Positions 12,734 through 26,029 of a DNA stretch of 64,000 bases are shown one piece after another (position 1 is the stretch's first letter; each line of letters starts with the position of its first letter). The stretch is from NCBI RefSeq assembly GCF_047495875.1, contig NC_092466.1, forward strand, positions 19,030,561-19,094,560, given 5' to 3'. The stretch comes from Pithys albifrons albifrons (Eukaryota > Chordata > Aves > Passeriformes > Thamnophilidae). The position numbers and the translations under genes were made by a program. The notes beneath the pieces are model-generated. The model ran no database searches, had not been told where the DNA came from, and was given only the letters and a program-made list of their open reading frames with translations.

Positions 12734-15700
12734 CTACACATTCACTGCCACAAAAGTAATAGATCCAGATTGTGCCTTGAAGGCTTGGGCCTATGTGGGA
12801 GCATCACTGAGCTGCATGACCTGGGTAGAAGCTTGAAATGTGATTCTCCAGGAGGAAGTGCAGTCCTTTGCCGACTGACAGTCATCTCTGCTGTACTGGA
12901 AGCACTTCCACCTCCTCCTGCTAACAGTGAGGGTGGCTTGAGCCTGACAAGTGCACTAAGATCTGAAAGTAAGACCCAGTAAACTGATGGGGGAAGAGAC
13001 CAGCAGGAAAATAGCATTAAACAGATGAAGAGTACTTGTATCTGCCCTGCTCAACAAACTCTTTAAAAAAACCAAGACTGGGTATCTATGCCTCATGTCC
13101 ACAAAGAACACCTTTTGTTTCTGCTGATGTGCCTTCTCCTGGACCCTGCAGAGAGCTATCTTTGAAGTAGAGAAAAACATGTCCAGTGGATCAAACAGTT
13201 TGACTGTGCCTGAAAATCTAGGAGTGAAACACGGAGCTATGCTGCAGAAACTCAGTATCTCTCTTTCACACGTTTCTGTCCTTGCAGAAAAGGCAGACAG
13301 CTAGCACAGTGGTGTGTTGCAAAGGGAGACAAAGCAATACACACTGAGCCAGCACTGCTCGGTGCACATGAGAAGAGGCACTTCTGTATCAGGTCATTTC
13401 AGTAAGGGGAGGTGAGCAGGGGACCTGCAGCCTGCGGGCATCCCCTGTGCACTCTGACAGCTGCTTCTTTTTCCCCAGTCCCCTCATTATTCAATCACAC
13501 AACAGTGGTTCACAAAAGCCTATTTGATCCTCACTGAGGATAAATTCTCTTGCCTCTTATTTAACAGATGTAGCATTTTCTGCAGAGAGAATCGGGATCT
13601 TTGGACAGTTATCATTACCACTTAATTCTCTGAGTTTTACCTGAACAAATGAAAAAATCTGCTCTTCCACTGTAATCCAGAATGTACAAACCATGGGCAG
13701 GACCTGATTCCTCTAGGAGCCACAGAAGTATTGTCACTGATTTTACTTGGGCAATGACTTTATATTTTGTTTTCTTTTGAGACAGGAAAGAGAAGCCCCC
13801 ACTCCTTCTTCCCCTCCACCTACTCTCACTAGTGCTTACCAGTTATTCAAATCTACACACAATTTGAACAAGAGATTCTTTGTTATTTTTCCTTTCCTAT
13901 AGTAGCACAAATTTAGCATGCAAACAACCTTGGCCTTTTTGATGTCAGATATGACTCATGAGATAGAAGCTGGCTTTACTGATTAATCTTACTTATGCAC
14001 ATGTCTTATTTCTCCCCTATGACTTGCCAAGAGCATTTATTTTTGCTACACTAGGAACAAAATCTCAGCTATGCCTCTGGAGCATTACATATTGCAGACT
14101 CTGTCTCTTTGGCCCTCTGCATTAATTTTCTTCAAATGACACCAAGGGGCCAATATGTTAAGTTTGCACTATTGGTTTGACAAAATTTTGGCTTCTCTTT
14201 GTAATCATTTGTGTAAAAAGCATCAGTTTGGGTTAGCTTAGACCTATTGAGGAGGGAATTGCTCTAGCACAGATCATTCTAAAACTGCTTTCAGTTTCTG
14301 TACTTGCTGAGGTTTGTGGTTTTGAGGCAGTTGAAATTGTATCAGGGATACTGGTAACTGTCTGACGTGCAGTTGGAGGTGTGCACTGAAAACTCTATTA
14401 ATCCAAGCTTTGGTCTCCTGTACTTTTTAAGAGGATTTCTTTTTAGAATTAGGTATGGATCCTATGCTAGTTATTGGAGTTGATTCACAGCCGCATGACT
14501 CCATGGCCTGCTGGCATAAAATCAGATGAATACTATGAGCAGCAACACACAAGATGCAACAATGACAATTCCAATTACCTAAAAAGAATGGAGAATTCTG
14601 AGCTCCTCTGGACCTCTGCCGCAGTGTTTTACTTTCTTTAGTGTTCTTTATCTTTGTCTTTTCAATACAAGAATCTAAGATTATTCCTCACACATTATTT
14701 TCCCAGGTTTGGGTATATAAGGATTGCATGTAACTCATGCTACAGACCTTCTGATATTTCTTTAGGCTTGTTTAACTGTAATAAATTTATCTGTCATAAA
14801 GTTCTTTGATATTCAATCTAACTTTTGGGTTTTATGTTTCATAATATTTCCAATTAGAAAGAAAAGCTGTTTCCAGCTACTCTACAGAGGCAACTGTAAA
14901 ACAGCATATCTTTATCAAAAACATTCAGAGAATACAAAGGTTTCCCTAACAATGAGAGGTGGATCCCATTCAATTAAAGGAAAAAATCTCTTCTTCACTA
15001 CCTGGTTCTTCATGTATATGTTGAAAAAAGTCTTGCAAGCTTCCTTCTGATGCAGGAGATATGAGTTCCTAGATCTGCTAGCTCAGCCTGCTCATCTTGA
15101 AAGCATACTGAGTGCTGACAAAGCCATATTTGCATCAGCAGCCTACCCTCAGCCATCTTTTCTCCAGTCCCTCCTGACAGTGCATTGCATGGTGCAGCCA
15201 TCTGCCCTTACCCTGCAGTTCTGGGAGCACTGTGTTTCCTACACATGCAGAACAGCAGAGACATTGCTACACAGTAAGACTGACATGTCCAGGAGTATCA
15301 AACAACCTACCTGACTGAACGGGAAAAGTAGCACCATGCCAACATTCCCATACACAGAAAGGATGCAAAACTTCCATTAGAAAAAGTCTTGGGCTGTGTG
15401 AACTAATTCTAGATCTACTCCATATTATTCTTGCAGAAGATATAGGAATGGGGGAGGACTGTGCCAGCACGCTGAATGGACTGAGCAAGGACATATATTT
15501 TAATGCAGAGCTTACTGGCTCACAGTTCCTATTGTGCACCCTGAAGGGAAGCATAGCAATACCTTTTGTAGATACCTAAACAAAAGTGTTGTCAACCACA
15601 TGGCAAAATACATGCCAATCTCCTACATTCTAAAAGTGTACACCATATACCCCACCCTGTAGCAAGCATTAAACTCAGTAAACCTGAGTTAAAAACATGG

Positions 15701-16276
15701 GACTAGTGACTGAGGAATTTTGATCTGAAGTTCTGCTTTTTGAGCACTTCACAATTAACTAAGAAACCAAACCAATAAGGTAACTGATTGATCCATGTTT
15801 GGGAAAAAATGTGATATATACAGAAAGAGAAGATACCTAAGTAGAACTATCCCTTGCAAAAACAGACCAGCATGCACAGTCTCAAACACCTCACGCCTGC
15901 CTCTTTCTAGCTACATTGTAATCATATTTGGCAGCCTCTGCAATTTAAGAAATACAAGTTTTTACAAGTATTCTTATGAAAAGACCAACAAACCTTTTCA
16001 ACCTTAACTTCATCTTGCCTTAATGAAAAGCATCTTAACAAAGGCTCTATAGAGTCTGCGTCTGCTTCAGTGCTGTATGGAAGGTTGCTTATGGATTTCA
16101 ACCTTTTAGGCTCAAATCTAAAAAGATTCATTCACATAAAACAGCTCAGTGAAGCCAAATAACTAGGCTTAGCCTAGGCTGCCCTGAGATATTTTATTAC
16201 AGATGAAACCAATTCCCTTTGAAGATAAGGGAATGCTTTAGTTGATGGAGTCTATTTTGCTTTTGGCAAGATCTAT
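12734..16276. other. Intergenic DNA, no gene seen
   Basis: No gene, RNA or repeat family recognised. Short open frames near 12740-13180 and 15010-15550 are unsupported by splice sites or similarity. Confidence 0.5.
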
Positions 16277-16328
16277 GTAAATCTGGAGTAATGCCATTGA
16301 CTTCATTAGAACTTCACCCCAGATTTAC
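16277..16328. repeat. Short inverted repeat, MITE-like remnant
   Basis: gtaaatctgg at 16277-16286 is exactly matched by its reverse complement ccagatttac at 16319-16328. Between them, ggagtaatgccattgac and cttcattagaacttcacc form weaker complementary arms. The wording (aatctggagt, ccattgac, ccagatttac) resembles an old palindromic element dispersed in archosaur and turtle genomes. The family assignment is from memory; the inverted repeat is directly visible. Confidence 0.55.
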
Positions 16329-19300
16329 AGTGATGTCATCAGCAGCAGTATATAAGCCCTGACTGATTGAAAATGAGTACCAAACCCTCAATTAAAACTG
16401 AATCTTAAAGTAACCAGTGGAAGATATTTTTTCAATTGCATGTGTGATTTTTGTTAATTTGTAGTGAATTATTAATTTAACCCTTAAAGTAAAAGAATTC
16501 ACATGAACCAGCATAATTTATGTGAGGAGTTGAGCATAGCTGATTAAGTCTGGTTGTTGATTATTAATTATTATTTTTTTCTGGGTAACCAAGGCTCCTA
16601 ATGCTATAGGGTGAGCCAGAAAATCTAGAAAGTTTTGACAATGCAGAAATATTCAGGATTTGGGACATATTAAAAGGTATACATTTTCTTTAGTATAACT
16701 TCCCTCAACTCAACTCATCCAAAGTGAGATGCACGGAGAATTAAGTTTTTTCTTAGCTAGTTTCTTAATGTTCTGCTTCCAAAATATTGTAATTTTCGAC
16801 CAAAATAGACCAAAACATATATGGAAAAAACTTTTATCATATATGGCAAAACCCTCCATATTCTTCAAAAGTCTTCTCTTCTGAGAGAAATGCATTTTTG
16901 AGACAGTTGTTTTCACACTACTCTTAATGCCAAAGCATTAAGTCAGTGGTGAACAGGTTAGAGTTATGCCATATTTTTAAATGGTATTTCATGTAACATT
17001 AATAAATCATTTGTGTTCCTGGCAAAGTTTACTTATTCTGTTCTAAATGCTTAAGGCTCAGAGGGAACATTACCACAATTCTCCAATCTTCTGCTAAACA
17101 GACAGCCAAGCACTGAGAGGGAATATGTTGAGGATATTGTTAGTAATGAGGTTTTGCATACCGAGTCTGGACATGGAAAACACCATGGTGCCACTTGGAA
17201 GTTGCATTGCTCTTTTCATCTTGACCTACCAAGCAAAATTGGTGAAAATTCTCAGTGTAAATTTATTTATTCATCCATCACAAGGAATGTCATGAGACAC
17301 AGCTAGGATTATACAACAGCATAGACACTTATCTCATTGATGATCTTCACCTTTTTACCCCACTCCCATGTGCATCCAGTACTGCCTACCATTAGACTAT
17401 GGCCTCTAGAGGCCTTTGATGGAGTTATGGTACTTTCTAAACCTCTCAATAAGTGTAGTTAAACCCCTACACTTAGTAAGGTCCCTCACTGAAGCTCACC
17501 TTGGGTCATTCTGACACAGAAAGCAGGCTGCATTATTATTTCATCAGCGATGTCAGTAGCCAGAGCATTTATCCAGATCCTATTTCATGCTCCAACAGAA
17601 TCCTTGCCTCAGAAGCTGTCATATGGACAGAAGAATAGATCTGGGAAAAAGTCGGGAGACGAGAAGAATACCAACCTCAGAATAAGTCACAGAGGGATGG
17701 TAAAAAGTGCATCATACCACAGACAACAGCAAGCCACTGCACAGCAACAAGATGAAAGATGTTTTCCTATTACTCCAAGAATTTATACTCTGGGTCTAGT
17801 ATGTAATCCCAAGCTTTACAATAGTCTGATCAGCCTCTTTACCTCATCTCTCTAATTCCAATCTCATGCCCCCTGAATCTGTTTAAAACAATACAGATAA
17901 AATTATTTTCTTGGCCTGTTATTTGACCATGTCACATAAACCAAATCTGAGCCAAAGACAAATCCAGCTCAGGCTATGGTTCAGGTTTGGGTTTAAATCA
18001 AAAGAATGCTTGTGATTTGAGTAGATAGAACATTAATAAGTATCAACAATATAATAGCCTGTAATAATTAGTTTACTTTGCAAGAATAGAGTAATAGATG
18101 AGTCAAAAGAACAAACTAATCCCCTGAGTGATACGGTTTTAGGATTAGTATAGTATGAACACAGATCTTTAGAGGTGTGTAAACCAATCCAAAGAGTACT
18201 AGGGTTTGTTTGGCACCAAGCTGCCAGCTTTGACTCCATACTAATAAAAATCAGAGTTGTAAGTATTTTTGTTTCTTTCCTCTAACTTATATAAAAATAC
18301 TTCAACCAATTTAAAGAGCAAAACCTTCCCAAACTACCAAAGTCCAGGGGCCTCTATTTTTGCAGCTCCAACAATTTTACTAAGACATCTCCTACTTTGT
18401 GACATTTTAATTATTCACAGCACTAGTGTGCTACACAAGTGAAACATGCTGTGTATTCTCCATTCACTCATTCATTAGTTTTAATTAAACCCTCTAATTT
18501 TATTTATACTGTCACGGACTGATTAACAATTTGCAGCACAAACCAGGAAGTTTTAAACAGCACCTTGAGAAATCTTCCTTGCTCTAAACAGAGATGTTAT
18601 AATAACTACAAATCTGCTGGATTATGTTCTGGAAGGCAAAAGGAACTACATCAGCAGCTTTCCCAAAGCAATTTTCTCTTAGCTGTTTAACAAAACATAT
18701 CTCAAGGCCTTTAGTGAGAAACACAGGTGATGAGGTGTCCAAGGGATTCAACAGAATGAAACTGCAGACAGACACTGTGAAAGTTCCTTTATTAGAAGCA
18801 GTCTAGGGTTGAGATGGAGCAGCATGATGCACTAGGAACAGTGGACCAAGTCCCATTCCAGTAGAGACTCAAGAAATTTTAAGTGTTGCCAAAAGGATGA
18901 AAGGCACTCCCTGGAACTTGTTAAAGGATAAATTCATGGAACATCTTAAGTATCTCCAAATAGAGTCTTTATAGCTGTAATTTACACCTTTTATTAATCT
19001 CTTAAATTCCTGTCACCCATTTGAAGTGGCTGTAACTTGCACCTTCTGACAACAGACCTTCTATCTCTCAAGACCTTTATCACAATGATCTTAGTGCACC
19101 TGACCTCATCATCATGTCTGCTATACCTCACAAATGCAAAGATTTAAGTTCACCCAAAACAGCCACCCATATGCCACCTCTGCCGTGCCCTGTTCAAATA
19201 ATTCTGGTCCCCAGATTTCGTAACAGTCATTCTCTCACTCTTTACATCTGTTCTTTCCTCTCTGGTCCCCATGTACACATTTCTTTCTCACTTCTATTTC

Positions 19301-20149
19301 TCTCTCCACCTGAACATCTCAGCTCCACTTCTGCTCCCTCAGCAGTGTTTCATTCTCTCCTACCTGACTGGACAAGACTGACTCAGATTGTTTTTTTCAA
19401 CTTTTCCTGCTAGATGTAGTTGTGCTTACCAACTGAGGCAAGGCCAGTAAAAGTCTAGGAGAAGAAATAAGCATTGAACAGAACTCATTGAAAGATTTGG
19501 GGAGGATAACCAGAGTTCCTGCGCCCTTCTTCTTACTTCATCACCCTTCTCCATGCACCACCTTTACCCCTGAGAATAAGGAGTAGGGTAAATAAAAGAA
19601 ATCCTACTCCCTCTCCCCCTTTGCTGGAATTAACTCGCAGGATTTTCAGCTACCTGGTCGCTACTTCAGAAGTGTAACTTCCAATTCTCTGGTCAGTACA
19701 ATATATGCTTTATACAATTCTGAGTTACTAGCAACTACTCTGGTGCCCTCAAATAACTATTCACATTCTTCTATGGTCTTTTTGTGCAACTTAGCAAAAT
19801 GTAGTCTACAGACATGGAAGTCCTAACACAAACAAGAGAGCTGTGCATTACCTCCCCTTTCTATGGTACAGGATCCATGCTGCAACAGGATGAGCTAATG
19901 GGGTAAAGAGGGGGAGAGAAAGCCTCCTCAGGGACCACAACCATTCCTACGTAGCTATCATCACTTTTTGAAACCCTATTATTTTGCTTATAGGCTTGCA
20001 ATTAGGGAGAAATAAATACAGAGTGAGGCACTGACATTTCATCTTCCTGGGCTCTGCTCTGCATACAAACTGAGGCCAGACAGTGAAATGTTTGAATGTG
20101 TCGGTCTAAAGTGAACTAAAACAGTGCAAGACTTTATCCTTTGGCACAG
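16329..20149. other. Intergenic DNA, no gene seen
   Basis: AT-rich spacer with no exon, RNA gene or transposon that I can support. Short open frames on both strands overlap and lack any family signature. Confidence 0.5.
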
Positions 20150-20480
20150 CCTTCAAACTCTGCTCACACAAGAATTCAGCAATGGCCTATTTATAGAGGC
20201 CGCACTACCTCCAGGCGCGGAGCAAAAGGTTGTCCCAGGAGAGTGCAGCTAAGACAAAGCAGAGCAGTGCAGGCTGAATCTGCGCGCCTCATCAGCAGGG
20301 TTGGATTTCACTCTGGCCAAGAGCGTTCTCGGCAACAAATGAGGCCTCTCATAATGTATTCCAATAAAAACAGAGGTTTTAAAAAGAAATCAGTGTTTTG
20401 TTCCCTTCCAAGACATATAAATTATTTCAAATTGCGCTATTTTAGAAGCATTAGCGATTTCTTTTAGGCGATGCCTCCCT
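20150..20480. promoter_or_regulatory. Possible conserved non-coding element with MEF2-like site
   Basis: ctatttatag at 20187-20196 is a perfect match to the MEF2 consensus YTAWWWWTAR. It is followed by a run of locally enriched CpGs (ggccgc, aggcgcgg, ctgcgcgcc, agcgttctcgg). An AT-rich tract with isolated CpGs (attgcgctatt, ttagcgattt, aggcgatgcc) continues to about 20480. An open frame crosses the segment but has no protein-like features. The enhancer role is inferred from site content only; conservation cannot be assessed from one sequence. Confidence 0.3.
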
Positions 20481-23400
20481 CTAGCGTTGAAGTCTACAGG
20501 TGGCCTCCACCAGGTCTCACTGCCAGCCCAGTGGAGGTGAAAGTCTTTCGAGTACTCGAATAATTAAGCTTCTCTTCCTGGCACCATCCAACAGTTCAAA
20601 CACAGTCTTAGCAGGACTTTGTCAGAGAGCTTTAGGAATCCTCCCAGATGGCAGTCATCGCAAGGAGACCTCACACAGGTTGTCAACAGGTGAGAAAGCA
20701 GCAGCCTATGGCTGACTGGCTAAGATGGCAGTAGAAGATCCTGGTTCTGGGATCCAAGTATCAAAGCCTTGTCAAAGACTTTACAGCAAACAGCTATAAA
20801 GTACATGAAATGTGAAAGGCTGGTTTGAAAACACTCAGTAAGCTCACAGGTTCAACTTCCCTCTTTGCCTGCAGATTGATGCAATTGTTCTGCCAACATC
20901 TGACTAAATGCTTACTCAGGTCCTTAAAAAGTGTTGTGTACACACAGCTATAAAAGATAGATAGCAAAGACACACATGAAGCAAAGATCTGTCTGCAACC
21001 TCAGGAACAGGCCTCTACAAGCTGCAGCAGATTCATCTAAAAAGTCACTTTTTAATTCCTCCGGAGAAACATACAGCCCAAATAATCACAAACATGGAGC
21101 TTTCTGAAAAAATTGGTACTATCAAGAACTTCCTTACATTGTGAGCCATAGTCCAGCAATATTTGTTGGCAATACAAAAGGTGACCACAGAAAGGTGGTG
21201 GGAGAAACTTTCACTTCTGCTCTTTGTTCCCATTTCCAGTCATGATTTTTTCAACCTAATAGTGCTAGGAGTAGATTTCTGCATTTAATTTCTTAAATGC
21301 ACCACAGCAGGGAGAGTGAGGGAGGGAAAAAATTGTTTTATTTCTCTGCAATATAAAGAGTAACAGTTATTGCTTGCCAACTACACAATTATTTTCAAAG
21401 AGCTTAGCATCTCTCTTAGGTTGATATATTAGCTTTATTACACTGGCATGGCTCTGAGAGATACTTGCCATTCAACTCGTTGGAACAAAGAGATACAGAT
21501 GCTTTATTTCTGTGGATGGAATTCCCATTTCTGCCAATGCTGCCGGCAATTCTGTGCCCTCCTGAGAAGTAATGCAGCCCCTAAATCATTTATTATCTAG
21601 TCTCATCACAACTTCACAGTTTTGGTATTTTGATTTAAAAGTATCAGGGTGCCTCAGTGTATAGCATTTTCGTCACCAGCACAGAAATCTCCTAGGGTGT
21701 TGGCTCAGACCCACAGCTGATACTTCATCAGGAAAGGATTAGAAAATAGAGAAGCTAAACTGATATGCACTAAGATCTGCCACTGCCATCTGTTTCTGGG
21801 CAGAACAGCCCTGCCTGTGGGCATTAAGTCATTCTGTACCTGACTAACTGACCTCTCTAGCATAATGTTGGGATTTTCATCTTCTAAGTTGGCCTCAGGC
21901 AGGACAAGTGTACCCAGCTGATCACCTCAACCATAAAAGCAGCATTTCTAGGAATAGCCATAACACAGAGAAGCCAATAACAGCTTCAGGACGTTTTAGG
22001 TGAAACCTGTGGTCCATCCCATTGCTAACCTCTAAACAGATAAGCAAAGTTTGTTCTCCTGAAATTTTGCCTCAAGATTTTACAAAGTTGTGTTTGAGGC
22101 TTATTTCAAAATTCCATTGAAGTCTTTCCTTCCCCTATGTTTAACAGACCAGGCCCTCACTTAAACACATGGCTTTTTTTTAAGCTAGCGTGTTTCAGGC
22201 TACTTGAAAGATAGTGGGGCAATTAGCTTCTGGAACAATCAAGTCATTTAGTGGATTTTCTGTTGTTCAGTATATTTAAATCAAAATGTGATGTCCTGCT
22301 AAGCCATCTGTGCTACCTCAGCCCCAAGACTCAGGTCTGATGCAGAAGTTACTGACTGAATAATTTTACTGTGTGTCACACAGGAGGTCAGAAAAAATGA
22401 TGTAATGGTCATGTCTGGCCTTAAGCTCTATGAAACTATGAATAAATGAAAATCTTAGGCCTAAGCACTTTTGGACAAAGAACATCTTTAAATATTTAGC
22501 AAAGCACTGCGTCCACTGGGACTGCTCCACAAATAAAAGTAGCAGTCACAAGCCTGAGGCTCAGGCATCTCAGGTCATCCTAATGCATGTAAACACTGGT
22601 ATGATAAGAGCTTGAAGATGTTCAAATCCTGGGGTCACTTAACCCTGAAAATGTAGTGTATCTGATTATTTTTTTCTTACACAGTCAATCCAAGCCTTTC
22701 TGTGCAGTTGCTCCATTGCAATCTGCCATAGTTAACGTACAGAATCTCCTCAGAACAAATCATAAATATGTTCAGTCACAAAGTCTTTCCTTAGGCTTCA
22801 GTTTCACAAAATACATACTAAAATCTGTGGAGGAAATGCCTACTTGAAAAAGCAAGAATGAAGATTTGGTCAACTGCCAGCAGAGCACACCCTTAATAGC
22901 ACAACCAGTCTCTCAAGCTTGAGAGGATCATCTCCTGCTAAGAACAGGGCTTAGACATGGCAGGTTATTACTGGGTACATCACTGAGATGTGTTTCTCAT
23001 AGAATTCCCAGGCCATGACTCTTGGGATAATTTTTTAGAGTGGGAAATTGAACAGAAATGATGGACTAAAAATTAAATCACTGTCCCTTTTACCCTCATC
23101 ACTGCCCATAATTTATAGAATGAGACTTTTCATTAGCCACTTCCGAGTTACAGAAACAAATTACTTCCTTTCCAAGTTGTTATTGTATTTGACCTTCCTT
23201 GGAAGACTGTTTGCATTTCCTCACAGCCCTCCAAATCCAACAGCTGAAATCTGAGCTGCAGCTTCACATGGTCTGCCAGGATCCTTCCAGTAACCCTGCA
23301 AGGCTGATAGAAAGGGAAGATGCCCACACAGTTGAATTTCCCAGTCTTGGTAGTTCAAGTGAAAGAGCATAACATCTGCACATCAAAAGTTGCCAGAACC

Positions 23401-25370
23401 AGCTCCAGCAAGAATTGTCATCACTAACGCTTGCATACAAGGTGGGGTGTGAAAATAGTGGCAATGTCAACAACATTTAAAAATCTAATCAAACAAGCAG
23501 AGCTTGTCCTGCAATGGTTTAGCAGAACACCCACACTGCAGTTAGAAGTTATCTATATGTAAAAAAAAAGGAAAAAAGGAAAAGAAAATTAAGGTAAATG
23601 CAGTTAAGTACTGCAGTGAAAGATAAACATGCATGGATGCATGCTATGTGAAAATATCAGAAGCCACATGTGTATATAGTCAAGACCAGAACTGAACTTT
23701 TGGTTCATCAGAAGTTAATTTTCTGTGTAAAAATGACTGCACTGAAAATAAAACTTCAAAGTCATTTTGGTTTATAGTATGGATTTTGTACTTTTACCGC
23801 CTTTGTAATAGACCATTCCAGATGAGGCTGAGAACAGATGAAACAGCAGATCTCACCTGCTTAGGCAAAATGATGTCTTGAGGTAGAAAATTAAAGAAAG
23901 GCATAGTGTTGCAAATGCATCAAGGATAGACCCCCACAGAATGAGTTTTAAAGGCCTGTAGAATCTGTCCCTACTGTGACTAACGGAGCCATATTGATTT
24001 TTCAACTGCTGGAGGGCCTGGCTTCAGCAGGCTTCAGTCTAACAGCACCTGGGCACCCACACAGTTTGGGCAGACTATTTGTACAATGCAATTATTATTG
24101 ATACATCATTGCCAGTGTCTATGGTGCTTCACGGATAGATGCCATTCATCAGTCTCTAAGGGGCTCCCACATTTTTCTATCATGGTTTCAGAATAGAAAG
24201 AGCATTTTCAATCTCATATATTCCCTTATATATAGAGCACAACAGGAATCTTATGAGCAAGCTTTACAGGGATCTTTGGAGTCACAGCCAGTGTAACTGT
24301 TTTTTTTGGCAAGTACCTGCTTGAAAGTAGCATTTCATGTTGGATTATAGCTCTTCTTCCAGTCTCAGTAGTGACCCTCACTCACATTAGTAATTTCTTA
24401 ACCCACAGAAGTCTGTCAACATACAGGAAAATCTTGTATTTCCTCCTGAACTTAGGAAAGCAGCAGACTTTCATTTGAAAACTCCTCACCTAGCAAACAA
24501 TACAAGGTTCTTTTTTTCTGCTTCCAGGAAAACTTACCTTTTGACACTCACTAATCAGTTTCTAGAAAACTGAGCCTACCCCTCCATACCATAGTTGAGT
24601 TTTGACAACAGCTTGATGTTGCTCTTTCCTTAAATGTCCTCTGGTTGCTGCCTGTCTCACTCTGCTGAGACTCCACATTTTAATTTTTTTGAGAAATTAC
24701 AAAACAACATTCCTTCTAATTAAAACATGGCAATGAAGGTTAAAAAAAGCCTCCTCATCATAGTCACTAAATACTAAGTCAAGGATATTTGCAGTAACAG
24801 TTTAATTCTGAACAAAGGAAACAAGTTTGTCAATGTAGCACTGCTTCATTTGACTGATAACCTTTTGGGTTTGGGTCTTGGTCTTATAGGTATTAGAGAA
24901 CCCATTCAGTGTTTTCCTGAGACCTCCAGACATTGTGAGAAGAAGGGAATAAGGGAATGGAAGAAAAGAAAAATCTTCAGTCAAGAATCTGAAACTGCAG
25001 TTCAGAATAAAGCTACCAATGATTTTGAGAATTATATGTTAATGCTCACACCAGTGGGTATTAAAGGAGATGGTATAATCTGACATAGAGATCTGGCAAC
25101 ATGGAGAACTTGGTAGGATATGGCATTTTATGAAAACTGTCAGTGGTGGTCACTTATGAGAAAAAGTAACAGAACTCCTGCTCTTGGAGCAAGTATGTAA
25201 GGACTCTGTGGGTCTGTTAGGTATGGCACAAATTTGGAACAAAGGAAAGTTTCCATGACTTTTGAAATGCTTGAATTGATGGGTACCTAATTTATCAACA
25301 GCATTTTACTACAGCAATGTGGGCTCCATCACTGTGCTGTGGCAACACAGCTAAGGAAGTGTCAGACAAT
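20481..25370. other. Intergenic DNA, no gene seen
   Basis: No recognisable exon or RNA gene. Minor features are a 16-nt perfect palindrome at 22910-22925 (ctctcaagcttgagag), an A-rich stretch near 23560-23590 and an imperfect catgcatg palindrome near 23628-23643. Confidence 0.5.
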
Positions 25371-25575
25371 CAGTGCCCAGAGTGACTTTCCCAGTACAAG
25401 AGACATGGGACTACTAAGAGAGTGTGCAGCAAAGGGCCACTGAGGTGAGTAGGGACTGGACCATGACCATCTCCCCCATGAGGAAAGGCTGAAAAGAGCT
25501 TGGTCTGCATAACCTAAAGAATAAGAAAGATCTCGGCAATGTGTACAAATATCTAAAGGCAGGGTGAAAAAAAGA
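25371..25575 (+). mobile_element. CR1 LINE fragment (end of ORF2)
   Basis: The segment reads like the C-terminal part of avian CR1 ORF2. Signature phrases are agtgcccag, cccagtacaagagacatgg, cagcaaagggccac, atgaggaaaggctgaa and aatgtgtacaaatatct followed by aaaggcagggtg. Frame-breaking indels and substitutions show it is dead. The 3' UTR and terminal repeats of CR1 are missing downstream. It lies about 0.5 kb upstream of the ERCC6 CpG island, in the same orientation as the gene. The family is confident; the subfamily is not assigned. Confidence 0.75.
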
Positions 25576-26029
25576 CAAAGCCCAAAATCTAATAGAAGTT
25601 ATCTTTTCTCCCTGTATATCCTAACCCACAACTCACACTTTCATGATTGACACATTACCTCAAGTCACACACAGACACCACTCCTGCTGTTCCATTAAAC
25701 ACCTGTGACAGTTCTGCACAGCTGCAATCCTAATCTACATGCACTTATCAGTAGGATCTGGGATGTCTTTGGATCACACGAACACTACAAAATATGTTAT
25801 CATTGCTGGACATTTTCTTAAATCTGCATCTTGTTTCAAGACATTCACTGCAAAGAGAGGGTATCAAGGACACGAGGTGCAAGACAACTGAAAGGCAATT
25901 GCAGAAACCAACTCAGTGCTCAAACTGAATCAGAAATTGTCCCCTGAAGTCACGAGTTAAACTTCACCTGTCTCAGCATTAAATTGGCAAAATATTTCCA
26001 CCTGCACTGATGTGCATTTACCCCCCCCC

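Noticed and set aside
22910..22925. 16-nt perfect palindrome ctctcaagcttgagag
   Set aside because: Isolated, no repeat partner or gene context; at this length it is plausible by chance in 64 kb.
1..26000. Search for CHAT or SLC18A3 exons upstream of ERCC6
   Set aside because: SLC18A3 is intronless and would give a frame of about 500 codons; none is present. No ChAT peptide was recognised on either strand.
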